Of a stretch of 64,000 bases of DNA, positions 54,190 to 64,000 are shown one piece after another. Origin of the DNA: Nelumbo lutea (taxonomy: Eukaryota; Streptophyta; Magnoliopsida; Proteales; Nelumbonaceae); the NCBI GenBank assembly GCA_022828595.1, contig JAKGHH010000007.1:32798356-32862355 (forward strand), given 5' to 3'. Below the pieces are notes generated by a model. It was not told where the DNA came from. It made no database searches and was given only the letters and a program-made list of their open reading frames with translations. The position numbers and the translations under genes are program-made. Position 1 is the first letter of the stretch. The number at the start of each line of letters is the position of its first letter.

Positions 54190-55030
54190 ATTAGTGTTTG
54201 GTGAGAAGTTGTTTGTTTTTTTTTTTTTCAAATGAGTAGTATAGATATATTTTGATAATTAGGTGGCAAGTAGAATGAGCCAGAAATGCAAATAGTGCTT
54301 ATTAAAAAGCCCAAAATTTGGGCTTCTTCTCTTGAAAAGGCTTTTTTATCCAAACACCCATAAGTTCTTTTTTGGGGTTCTTTTGGAATCTTTTAAGCAT
54401 TTTTCCTAATAAATTCTCAAGGCCGCATTTAGTGGGGCTTTCCCTCTAAATGTGTTTTTTAGAAGCAATTTTCCAATAAGCACTTAAAATCTGCTTGATA
54501 GGTATTTTTTGAGCTGCTTTTTCTCATAAAAAAGTGCTCATTGAAGAATGTATCTTGGCTCAAAATGGGCTTTTGTCAAATTAAATACAATCTCACCCCT
54601 ATCATGTATAAGCCTAAAAATCAAACACCAATTTAAGCCCATAAACAGCATTTTATTGGCTCCCAAACAATTTGACAACTCCTTGGATGCTATCATACGG
54701 TTTACATGTGGTATATTTGATCACAAACTCCATTTATTCGACCAAATTAGGTCCTATTTCCTAAATTCTGATATAAAATACAATATGAACTTTGTGTTAT
54801 CAGAAAAAGTAAAGATAAACTTTGATATGAATGAAGTTCAACAGGCTAGTATGGTACGTTTGAAGTTCTCCAATTGTCCGCAATTGTAATATGATTTTAT
54901 AAAGTACCATCCTATATCACCTCATTTAGTTAAAAACAATACATAACAATACCTACCAACAGAGCACATGTTTATGCCCGATACAATCTGGGAATCTTTG
55001 TTGGGTTGCATTCCTATCCATGCTTCTATT
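54190..55030. other. Intergenic with possible MITE remnants
   Basis: AGTGTTTGGTGAGAAG near 54193 and the inverted TTATGGGTGTTTGGATAAAA near 54364 may bound a small hairpin MITE (about 170 bp). The frame at 54548-54889 (113 residues) has no recognisable motif. Confidence 0.35.
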
Positions 55031-55042
55031 AATTATTGCAGC

Positions 55043-55330
55043 CAATGTTTTCAAACCATCATTAACTTAGAGAGTGAGACCGTTCGGCCTAGGAACCGTT
55101 CAAGAAACTGGTTTCGTTTCACTCTAAACTTGGTTTTTGGTAAAAAATCGTTGAATTGATCAACGACTTATTGACCCGTTAGACAGTTGAACAGTTTTGA
55201 CCATTTTTTATTTTAATTATTTTATTTTTTCATTGGAACAGGCCATCCATTTGAATCAGACGGTTGAACCATCGACCCAAAAACCAATGGCCAGAATGGT
55301 TCCAATTCCAGGTCGGCTTTTAAAACCTTG
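55043..55330. mobile_element. hAT-like MITE, 288 bp, 8-bp target duplication
   Basis: It starts CAATGTTTTCAAACC and ends GGCTTTTAAAACCTTG, an imperfect inverted repeat. It is flanked by identical ATTGCAGC at 55035-55042 and 55331-55338. Length, terminal layout and the GACCGTT/GGTCGG-rich interior match the 286-bp element at 12116-12401, so both belong to one group. Confidence 0.75.
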
Positions 55331-55332
55331 AT

Positions 55333-55555
55333 TGCAGCACCTAGAGGATCTATGGCGTCCACTAGACATGCTAGAATCTGTTGAGTCCCTATGAGGGTTT
55401 CTTGATATTAGAAGTCTTTTATCTTCCCCATCTGTATTTTCCATATTCCCATTGTCACCTTGTGTTTTCCCTTCAACTTGGCTTTCCGGTTTGATGTTTT
55501 GCAATCTTATCTAAGTTTATGCTAATTCTTGCAGCACCTGAGGATCTCTAGCGTC
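55333..55555 (+). repeat. Partial tandem duplication around GCAGCACC
   Basis: GCAGCACCTAGAGGATCTAT (55335 on) recurs as GCAGCACCTGAGGATCTCTA (55531 on), about 197 bp later. The rest of the second copy continues beyond the solo LTR at 57450 (GACATGCTGAAAATCTATTG matching GACATGCTAGAATCTGTTG). The second copy is therefore interrupted by that LTR. Confidence 0.6.
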
Positions 55556-55560
55556 TATTA

Positions 55561-57449
55561 TGAAGGGATGAGAGATCCATCGTATGGACGCCCATAATTT
55601 TGCGGAATAAAGGGGTAGATTTCAAAAAAAATTTTTCTCCCTTCAACTGGAATCACATTCCCTATTTAGAAAATCATATTTTCAATGATCAATCTTGAAC
55701 CATAAACTGAACCAGATCTGAAACAAAAGCAATAGGAGAGGATTATACCTGATACGGAGAAATAATATCTCCCAACGAAGGTGTTCACGCCAAAGGAAGG
55801 ATCCAAAGGCTGCTCCCACTGAAGATGGCGTAGTGTAGGATGAAGTAGAATCAGCAGTGTTCTTCTCCAAGAACTTTGCCCTTCGCAAGAAACAATAGGA
55901 TGGTATGTGAGCACAACTTCCTTTCAATTCTTTCACAAAGAACTGATGTCAAGATCGAATATTGACTTCTCCCACAAAGTTGGAGATCGAACTGGATGTC
56001 TGGCGGCAGCAGGAAGGAGGCAGCAGGAAAGATTTTCGCAGGGATTGCAGAAATCTTTCTTCTGTGATTTCAACTCCGAAGAGGATGTGAGTATGTGTCT
56101 CTCCTAAAGGTTGCTGCCCCCTCCTTCTTTTGTAACCCTAAAAGATCAGCTCCTAATCCAATTAGGAGCTGCTGATCCAAATAATATTTGGATCAGACAT
56201 CTCTTTAGGTGATAAGGATAAACCCTTATCTTATCTACAGAATAGATCAGCCTTCTCCTAACCTCATTAGGAGGTTTCTAAATCTGAATCACATTCAGAT
56301 CTGGACTCTCTGAGTGGATAGGGTTAAGACTATATCCTATCTGCTGATCCATCTCAGAATTTGCCCCATGTTTAACTAACTAAAACAGTCCAGTTCGAAA
56401 TGGGCTTTAGGCCCATTAAGGTCATGTGCTCACTTAGTCTTCCTAACTGCTGCCTAATTGGGCTTCCCTGCATGGCATGGGATCCAAGCATTGATCTACA
56501 TATCAGCCACATGGGTTCAGCCCATCCTTTGTTACAAGGCCTGGCCAAATACATTGTTATGGATAGTGCACCCCCTAAAACCCATCAAATGGGCTCTACG
56601 GGCCCAACATTTACCCTAAGTGGTCATTGGGGCAAGCCACCTTGTAACACCTAGGGACTATGGGCAGATGCAAGATTAGCCTATCAAGTATTATCCTCAA
56701 TGGTCTTATACTCAACCTTTCAGCCCATAATGTTCAAACATTGCCTGACAAGAGAGGACCTCTCCCTCAGCTGCAAGGAACAGTGTTGCACCCTTTGCTT
56801 ATATGGATCCCGAGAATTAAAACCTTCTGCAAACATTTTAGAAACCATAATGTATATATACTTTTATATCTCATATAAAATATATTTTGTAAAACAAATC
56901 TCAACGGTTGAAATCGGATGCTGGCAGTCTTGGTTTCCATCAGAGAGAGTGCATCCCTGATCATTACCTTTGTTTGACAAAGGGGGTGATTCTGTCACTA
57001 TGATCACCCACTCAGATGAATTCTCAGAGTGTCCCAACATACCCAGGTTTTGACCCCCGCTAAGGATCTCACTGATTGGGTGTAACTTTCTAGTTTTGCC
57101 CATTAATCTCCAAGGTCCAGGGCAACACTGGAAATGTAGTCCAGTTCAAAGATTCATATAACCCTACACTGTATGCGCCTAGGGTCTCACACTGGCAGCT
57201 GATACAGGCCACCACAATCGACTTGGTGGCACAACAGAGTCATCCTTATCAGGATAGGTCTCCCCAGACCAACACACTGGCTGTGGACATTCTAAACTAA
57301 TACGAGTCTCAATAGGTGTCCAGTTTAAGGGTATTACACAGAAACATACCAAGGGAGCATGAATCAAATATGCACTTTTATTCATTTGCAATAAACTCAT
57401 AAAGTACATCATTCTGATTGAAGTTAAGGGCATACAAAACTGTCTAACA
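55561..57449 (-). mobile_element. Solo LTR, 1889 bp, with 5-bp target duplication
   Basis: The segment reads TGAAGGGATG at one end and CTGTCTAACA at the other, so it has TG and CA at its limits. It is flanked by identical TATTA (55556-55560 and 57450-57454). No coding domain, primer-binding site or partner LTR is seen. On the minus strand it starts TGTTAGACAG, a common LTR opening, so I assign that orientation. The flanking sequence joins across it into the second copy of a local duplication, which independently confirms both ends. The superfamily is not determined. Confidence 0.8.
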
Positions 57450-57639
57450 TATTAGACATGCTGAAAATCTATTGAATCCCTAAATTTCCCAACCTTGGAA
57501 ATATTTCATCTTCTCTATTTATATTTAATTTCCATATATGTTCTCATTTCCATCTAATGTTATCCCTTCAATTGGCTTTTGAACAACCAAAATTAATAGT
57601 GTCATCAAAATATGATGGGTTAATATTGGTTGTGGCAAC

Positions 57640-57947
57640 ATTTCTGATAATAGAGGTCTACATGGCTTGTAGACCTGTTCATGGACCGGGTAGCACAATG
57701 GGTTGGACTGTTTTAAGTCGGAATTGGGCCAGCAAGGTTGAGCTCAGGTTCAAGCCTAAAACACCGGGCTTAACCTTTTTTTCGGGCCAGGCTCGTGCTT
57801 TCTCAAAAAAGCCTGGCCTGAGCCCAAGCCCGACTTGATACTATATATTAAATAATAAAAAATATATTTTATTTAATAAAAAAATATATACAATATTTTT
57901 CCATTGTTTCTCTTCTCTTTTTTCAAATAATAGTAAGATTTTTATTA
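57640..57947. mobile_element. Possible MITE cut by the assembly gap
   Basis: ACCTGTTCATGGACCGGG followed by GGGCTTAACC, GGGCCAGGCTCG and GCCTGGCCTGAGCCC-type words and then an A/T core resembles the left half of the AGGGGTG group. Its right half would be in or beyond the gap. Confidence 0.4.
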
Positions 57948-58047
57948 NNNNNNNNNNNNNNNNNNNNNNNNNNNNNNNNNNNNNNNNNNNNNNNNNNNNN
58001 NNNNNNNNNNNNNNNNNNNNNNNNNNNNNNNNNNNNNNNNNNNNNNN
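57948..58047. other. Assembly gap (100 N)
   Basis: Exactly 100 unknown bases, the conventional filler for a gap of unknown length. Frames running through it are meaningless. Confidence 0.98.
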
Positions 58048-58480
58048 ACGTCGGTCGTCTTCGAGATAAACACAGAGATGTTCGATCCAGGGAATCCAAA
58101 GAACGACACCATAGTGATAAATACAAAGATGTTTGATTGAGAGAGTCCGAAGAATGGCATCACAGTGATAAACATAGAGACGTTCGATCAAGAGAATTCG
58201 AAGAAAGCTCCACAACGATAAATACAGAGTAGAGAAATGCTCCTCTAAGGATGATGAGAAGCATCGAGATGGAGATCGGGGCCAATCGAAGGGCCGTTTG
58301 TAGGATTATGAGTCGAAGCGCGAGTGATCTCATGAGCCCAGAGAAGGTAAAGAAGGTAGCCGAGATTGGACTTTTCGGGAAGGATCGGTGGAAAAATGAT
58401 CATCTTCTTCGCACAAGAGAAAAGAGCATGAAGAAAGTGAGGATCAAACGGATAAGAGTGACAAGAAAGTTAGAGTGATT
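58048..58480 (+). pseudogene. Decayed Lys/Arg/Asp/His-rich (splicing-factor-like) fragment
   Basis: One + frame reads KHRDVRSRESKERHHSDKYK, then DV and a stop, then a second similar unit LRESEEWHHSDKHRDVRSRE. Later frames read SSSSHKRKEHEESEDQTDKS and DKKVRV. About three units of roughly 66 bp repeat (58062-58230). Such KHRD/RSRE-rich text is typical of N-terminal tails of plant spliceosome proteins and RNA helicases, but no specific family is assigned. Stops and frameshifts are present. It ends at the target site of the copia element (GGGAG, 58481-58485). Confidence 0.45.
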
Positions 58481-58485
58481 GGGAG

Positions 58486-58496
58486 TGTTAGAATAG

Positions 58497-58540
<44 letters not shown>

Positions 58541-58785
58541 GATTTGGAGAGAATGCTGTCAACGATGTCAACACTCTTGGCCGAATAGAGAAAAGAACAA
58601 GAATAACCTTAGAGGTGTCAAGAATGAATGACCCCCACCTCAAAGAGTCTCTTCAATATCAAAAGATATGTATAATTACAAGAATGCCCATACAAGGTTG
58701 AAAGAGAAAAGAAGAACATGATGTAAAAGTAATATACAACAGGGACTATACTAATAAGGTACATCAAGTTAATAGAGTCTCCACA
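58486..58785 (-). repeat. 3' LTR of copia element 1
   Basis: On the minus strand it starts TGTGGAGACTC right after a G-rich polypurine tract (TTTGAGGGGGG) and ends TATTCTAACA. It is 300 bp long, with a (GA)n/(CT)n run at 58501-58536. The 5' partner LTR is not in the window because a second element separates it. Confidence 0.75.
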
Positions 58786-61700
58786 CCCCCCTCAAACTGA
58801 TGCCTCGACATAAGCATCAGTTTGTCTATAAGAAAGAGATGTCGGACTCTAGTCATAGCTTTGGTGAAGATATCAACAATCTACATGTCCGAGGCTACAT
58901 GAGAAATCGATATAGTCCCAGTAGTGAAGAGATCTCGGATAAAGTGGCAGTCCACCTCGATGTGCTTGGTCCTCTCATGGAAGACAGGGTTAGATGCAAT
59001 CTTGATAGCACTCGTATTGTCTGCATAGAGAGGAATAGGAGTAGGAACCTGAATGCCAAGATCCATAAAGAGAGGCTGTAACCAAACAATCTCACTGCAA
59101 ACCGAAGACATGGCCCCATACTCTGCTTTAGTAGAAGACTTGGAGATTGTTTGTTATTTCTTACACTTCTAAGAGATGAGTGAATCACCCATAAAAACAC
59201 ACCACCCAGACGTGGACCTACAAGTGTCTGGACAACCAACCCAATCTGCATCAGCATATTCTCTCAACTGAATAGGAGAGGAGGAGGAGAAGAATAGTCC
59301 CTGGGAAGTTGTGCTTCTAACATATCGAATGATGCAATGAACAATAGTCATATGAGGCTGACAAGGAGAAGAAACAAATTGACTAACAACCTGGACAGCA
59401 TGAGAAATATCAGGCCAAGTCATATGAGATAAATGAGGGACCCCACAAGCTGGCGATATAAGGAAACATCAGGAAGTAATGGACCTTCAGATTTAGATAG
59501 CTTAAGATTTAGCTCCATAGGTGTATCAACATTCTTTTCATCATTAAGACTAGTAAGTTTAACAAGGTCAGAGGCATACTTCTGCTTACAAACAAAATAC
59601 CCTCGATCATTGCAATGTACTTCCAGTCCCAGGAAATATTTGAGAGGCCCCAAGTCCTTCATGTGAAAGGAATTATGAAGTAATAGTTTCATTCACGAAT
59701 GCCTTCGGCATTATTCCCAGTCAACAACATGTCATCAACATATAATAGGAGAATAGTAATACCCTGAGGTCGTCGCCTAACAAATAAAGAGTGATCAGAA
59801 GAACTCTGGCTATATCCAACAATAATAACAACATCGCAAAAGCGTTCAAACCATGCCAGGGGAGCTTGTTTTAGACCGTATAGAGATTTTTTGAGGCAAC
59901 ATACTAAAGAAGGATCACTACAGTATCTAGGAGGAGGCTTCATGTAGACTGTCTCCTTCAACTGACCATGAAGAAAGGCATTCTTCACATTAAGCTGGCA
60001 TATGGTCAAAGACTGAGCAACAAACACTGCTAAAAGAACACAGACTATGGTGATCTTTGCAATAGGAGCAAAGGTTTCTTCAGTCATTACCATACTCCTG
60101 ACTATATCCTTGGACAACTAAACATGCCTTGTATCGATCAAGAGATCCATCAGACTTCAGCTTAATGTTGTCAACCCAACGACTCCCAACAATGGATGCA
60201 TTTGGAGGAGCAGGTACAATCTCCCAAGTGTCATTCTCATGTAAAGCATGAATCTCTGCTTCCATGGCTTCCTTCCAATGAGGGCTACCATAGCTTCCTG
60301 GTAGGAGCGAGGAACATCTGTGGAGGATAGGACAACAGACAAAGAGCTATAGTTTGAAGGAAAACCATAGCAGCCAGGAGTTCTAGATATACAAGTAGAA
60401 CGACGAAGAGGAACAGAAGTATGAAGAGTGTCTGAAGTAGTGGTATCACTTACAGGAGCAGTGGTAGGATGATGATCTGAACCAGGAAGGAGAGTTGCAG
60501 GTGCAGGGGCTGGAGCACGTAACCGCTTGCGAGAGAAGACGAGAAAGTCCTCCTCAGCAGAAGGAGGTGGAGTATCCTGTGAATCAAAGTTTGGCAAAAT
60601 AGAAACAAACAGTGCAGACAGTCTAGCAATTCCAACAAAAAATGAAATGTGCTCAAGGAAAACAACATTACGTGATATACGAATGCAGCGAATAGAGGGA
60701 TCATAACAAAGAAATCCTTTGTGGTTAGGACTATAACCCATAAAGGCACACATGACAGACTGTGCAGACAATTTAGAACGTTCATGAGAGGGAAGATGAA
60801 CAAAGCACACACATTCAAAGACATGAAGCATAGATAAATCTGGAGAATGACCAAATAACTTCTGAAAGGGAGACATATTACCAAGAACTGAGGAAGGGAT
60901 GTAGTTGATAAAAAACACAACTGTATTGGTTGCCTCTACCCAAGAGGAAGGTGGAGTATGGGACTCCTGCAATAATGTCCTCACAACACTAAGGATATGT
61001 CCATTCTTGCGCTCGACCACACCATTTTGCTAAGGAGTATTTGGACAACTTCGTTGCACTTGTATTTTGTGATCCTTCAAATGGGATAACAAATCTCCAT
61101 CAGTGTATTCTCCTTCTGAATCTGAACGGAGAATACACACTTGTGATTAAAACCGAACCTACACCATAGCATGAAACAACTTAAATGTTGGGATCACCTC
61201 AAACTTGTGGTGAAGAAAGTATATCCATGTGTACCTGGTACAATCATCAATGAACGACACAAAATATTTGTATCCAAGCCGAGAAGAGACAGAAGCAGTC
61301 CAAACGTCACTATGTATAAGCTCGAAGGGAGAGGTAGCATGTTTAGATGTGTGAGGAAAATGCAAGGTACGACTCTTACTTAAGCAACAAGAAACACAAG
61401 ATGTATCAAAGGTGTGAAAGGAAGGAACTTTATTCTTAATAAGGCCAGAATCAAATAAAAATTTTAATTTTTCAAAATGTAAATGGCCCAGACGTTTATT
61501 CCATAAGTCCCAAACATTATTTCTATGATTGAGCAAGGAACTAGAAGTGGAGGTACTGAAATAAACTGATGATGCTGCTGTTTGAGGCTTCTCGAACTCC
61601 AATGCAAACAGACGGCCTAGCCTGCACCCCTTCTTCCCTTTCACCTTCCCAGTGTTCCAGTCTTGAATCAAACATCCGTCCTGAGAGAAAATGAGAATGT

Positions 61701-61797
61701 TACCTTCATCAACTAATTGGCTAACAGAAATCAAGTTTGTAGTGAGGTTAGAAACAAGAAGGGTCTTGGTAAGAGGGAAATAAATGGGAGGCAAGAA
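58786..61797 (-). pseudogene. Copia element 1 pol: integrase, reverse transcriptase, RNase H (broken)
   Basis: Read from right to left. A GAG-pre-integrase segment (LLVSNLTTNLISVSQLVDEG, 61740; HLHFEKLKFLFDSGLIKNKV) has a finger ending DTSCVSCCLSK. The integrase core follows (ELIHSDVWTA, YKYFVSFIDDCTRYTWIYFL, then RSDSEGEY and QNGVVERKNG). The reverse transcriptase has CQLNVKNAFLHGQLKETVYM, KKSLYGLKQAPLAWF and an intact LLLYVDDMLLTG (about 59730-59765). RNase H has LREYADADWVGCPDTCRSTS and LYADNTSAIKIASNPVFHER. Stops (near 61152, 61143 and 61030 in integrase, and near 58880) and frameshifts near 60270 and 60110 make it inactive. The gag part is separated by insertion of copia element 2. Confidence 0.88.
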
Positions 61798-61829
61798 AAC
61801 CCTAGGACAACTCCAGATTTAGGTTATAG

Positions 61830-62326
61830 GTTGATCGAGTCAGCCGGTTGAGAGAAATCTATGATTTACCAACACATCAGACGTCTTCTTCACGAACAGG
61901 GAGGTATCTTATGTTGATTGAGGTAGTCCTTAAAAACTCCGAACCAGAAACTGAGTGTAGGGTTAAGGAGAGCTTGAGAGAACCCTTCGATCTGGAGAGA
62001 AAAACTTAAATCGCAGGCTGATGTTGAAGGCTTTCTTGACAGTGTGGCCGGCCAAAAATAAGAGGAAGAGAAGAGAAGAGAAGAGGAGAAGAAGAGAAGA
62101 GAAGAGAGGAGGGAAGAAAGAAGGGTTTTGCAATGTAGCAGTACTCGCGGCGCCAACCTTTATTTTAATATATATAGGGCGGCAGAAATAACAAGGGAAA
62201 AGACCCTTGTGCCTCTGAGTACAATAACAGACATAACAGAAAGAAAAAACGAAATAAAAAAAACACTTTAATTAGCCAAACAGGCTCTAACATCTGCAAC
62301 TAAGTTATTTTAACATTATTCTAACA
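61830..62326 (-). repeat. 3' LTR of copia element 2
   Basis: On the minus strand it starts TGTTAGAATAATG after the polypurine tract CAACTTGAGGGGGAG. It contains the pyrimidine-rich CTTCTCTTCTCTTCTC region and runs to about 61830. The exact low-coordinate end is uncertain (between about 61797 and 61835), because the partner LTR and the other target duplication lie outside the window. It sits inside copia element 1, just upstream of the GAG-pre-integrase segment. Confidence 0.65.
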
Positions 62327-64000
62327 CTCCCCCTCAAGTTGGAGCATAGATGTCAATCATGCCCAACTTGTCACACAAATCTTTGTGCCGCACATGATGG
62401 AGACCTTTGGTGAAGATATCTGCAAGTTGTTCTTCTGAGCTGACATATGGTGTACACACTTCTCCATGTTCAAGTTTCTCTCTAATAAAATGCTTGTCCA
62501 TTTCAATGTGTTTCGTCCTGTCATGTAGAACTAGATTAGCAGCAATATTGATGGCAGCTTTATCGTCACAGTAGAGTGACATAGGATTGCTTACTGCGAA
62601 ACCCAATTCACCTAACAGATTTCTTATCCACATGATTTCTACAACCCCATGAGCCATTGCTCTATACTCTGCTTCAGCACTGGATCTAGCCACCACACTT
62701 TGTTTTTTGCTTCTCCATGTGACAAGGTTTCCTCCTACAAAGGCACAATACCTACTGGTAGACTTTCGGTCATTGACTGCTCCTGCCCAATCTGCATCAG
62801 TATATACTTCCACTTTTAAGTGACTGTGTTTCTGGAACAACAAACTAGCTCCGAGAAACTTCTTAAGGTATTTGAGGATCCTCTCTGCAGCTTCAAAGTG
62901 AGTTGTCCTAGGATCGTGCATGAACTAACTAAGGACACCCATTGCATAAGCAATACCAGGCCTGGTCATAGACAAATACAAGAGTCACCCTACGAGTCTC
63001 TGGAACTTCTTCACATCTTTCAAAAATTCTCCCTGACTGTCTCCCAGCTGATGATTAGGTTCAATAGGTGAATCAAATGGTTTTACCCCCAACTTGCCTA
63101 TATCTTCTAGTAGATCTAGTACATACTTCCGTTGGGAAATAAAGATGCCCTTGTGAGAGCGGGCAACTTCAATTCCAAGAAAGTATCGTATGGGGCCTAG
63201 ATCCTTCACCTCAAATTTAGTGGCTAAGAATTTTTTTAGTCTCTAGATTTCAGCCTCCCAATCTCCTGTGATCACTATGTCATCCACATACACAATAAGA
63301 GTTGCAATTTTACCTTCACCTCTTTTAACAAACAGAGTATGATCTGACTGGCATTGTTTGAATCCCATCTTTTGGACTGCTAAATGGAACTTATTAAACC
63401 AAGCCCGAGGTGATTGTTTCAACCCATATAGGGATTTTTTTAAACTGCACACCTTTTGTTCACTACCTTTGGCACAAAACCCTGGGGGTTGGGTCATGTA
63501 CACTTCCTCTTCCAAGTCACCGTTCAAGAAGGCATTCTTGATGTCCAAGTGGTGAAGATCCCAGTCAAGATTTGCTGCCAAGGAAAGGAGAATCCGGATA
63601 GAGTTCATCTTGGCTACTAGAGCAAAAGTCTCTGCATAGTCCACTCCATATATGTGTGAAGCCTCTTGCTACCAGTCTATCTCTGTACCTTTCAACAGTT
63701 CTATCAGCCTTGTGTTTCACTGTGAACACCCACTTGCACCCCACTGGTTCCTTCCCTTCAGGAAGGTCTACCAACTCCCAAGTACCGTTTTTGTGTAAGG
63801 CATCAATTTCTTCCTGCATTGCATCTGTCCATTTAGGTTTTGACAAAGCTTCTGCCACAGTCTTAGGAACGGGGACACTATCCATAGAAGAGAGAAAGGC
63901 ACAGTACGAAGGCGAAACATGCTCATAGGACACAAAATTAGAGATAGGATGATTAGTGGTACAAGATCTAACACCCTTTCTCTTAGCAATAGGAATATTA
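62327..64000 (-). pseudogene. Copia element 2 pol: reverse transcriptase and RNase H (broken, runs off window)
   Basis: From the right edge, WTDAMQEEIDALHKNGTWEL and GCKWVFTVKHKADRTVERY are followed by a frameshift near 63650 (HIYGVDYAETF split). Then come HHLDIKNAFLNGDLEEEVYM, KKSLYGLKQSPRAWFNKFH and an intact catalytic LIVYVDDIVITGD (63260-63300). After TAG stops near 63241, 62985 and 62923 follows RNase H (VYTDADWAGAVNDRKSTSRY, VARSSAEAEYRAMAHGVVEI, LYCDDKAAINIAANLVLHDR, EEQLADIFTKGLHHVRHKDL), ending at 62334. It is the Ty1/copia order. The upstream gag and integrase are beyond 64000. Confidence 0.88.

Noticed and set aside
54548..54889. 113-residue plus-strand frame
   Set aside because: No recognisable motif, A/T-driven composition and surrounding repeat fragments; not enough to call a gene.
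57841..58215. Open frames running through the N block
   Set aside because: They consist largely of unknown residues and have no meaning across an assembly gap.

Overview
The window is nuclear DNA of a flowering plant, probably a eudicot; the species cannot be named from the sequence. The evidence is GT-AG introns, a plant-type PPR gene, the SKIP35 family, and a dense load of plant transposons: Ty1/copia and Ty3/gypsy LTR elements, L1-type LINEs with an RNase H tail, Au-SINE-like pieces and many MITEs. A run of exactly 100 N (57948-58047) is an assembly gap.

Only two host genes look intact. At the left edge, on the minus strand, are the first two coding exons of an ankyrin-repeat protein of the SKIP35 (SKP1-interacting partner 35) family; the gene runs out of the window at position 1. 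At 23961-25739 (+) lies a single-exon PPR protein of the PLS/E subgroup. Between 31 and 36 kb are two decayed coding loci: an unidentified open frame broken by stops, two LINE insertions and a tandem duplication (about 31.1-32.7 kb), and a pseudogene related to DDT/PHD-finger proteins of the PTM type (34.5-35.6 kb). A third decayed fragment, rich in Lys/Arg/Asp/His/Ser, lies at 58.05-58.48 kb.

The rest is mobile DNA. 7.5-13 kb holds a duplicated host segment whose second copy carries two MITEs. 14451-21761 is a SIRE/Maximus-like copia element with LTRs of 1.7-1.9 kb, a gag remnant and no recognisable pol. 22.9-23.6 kb is a Tourist-like MITE nested in a relative, just upstream of the PPR gene. 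27-32 kb and 36-38 kb hold several LINE fragments. 38.6-51.4 kb is a three-level nest: a LINE tail is split by an old gypsy element (38671-47506), and the 5' LTR of that element is split by a younger gypsy element (38880-44174). 51.4-52.5 kb has LINE pieces in opposite orientation around an LTR-like segment. 55561-57449 is a 1.9-kb solo LTR. 58486 to the right end is one copia element interrupted by a second.

Two MITE groups recur. One has AGGG(G)TG termini and 9-10-bp target duplications (five copies, Mutator-like by that criterion). The other is a 286/288-bp group with CA-GTTTT termini and 8-bp duplications (two copies, hAT-like). No clearly new enzymatic system was found. The most unusual signals are these MITE groups, the nested insertion histories with readable target duplications, and the gypsy element that lost catalytic residues in both reverse transcriptase and integrase while keeping a long open integrase frame.
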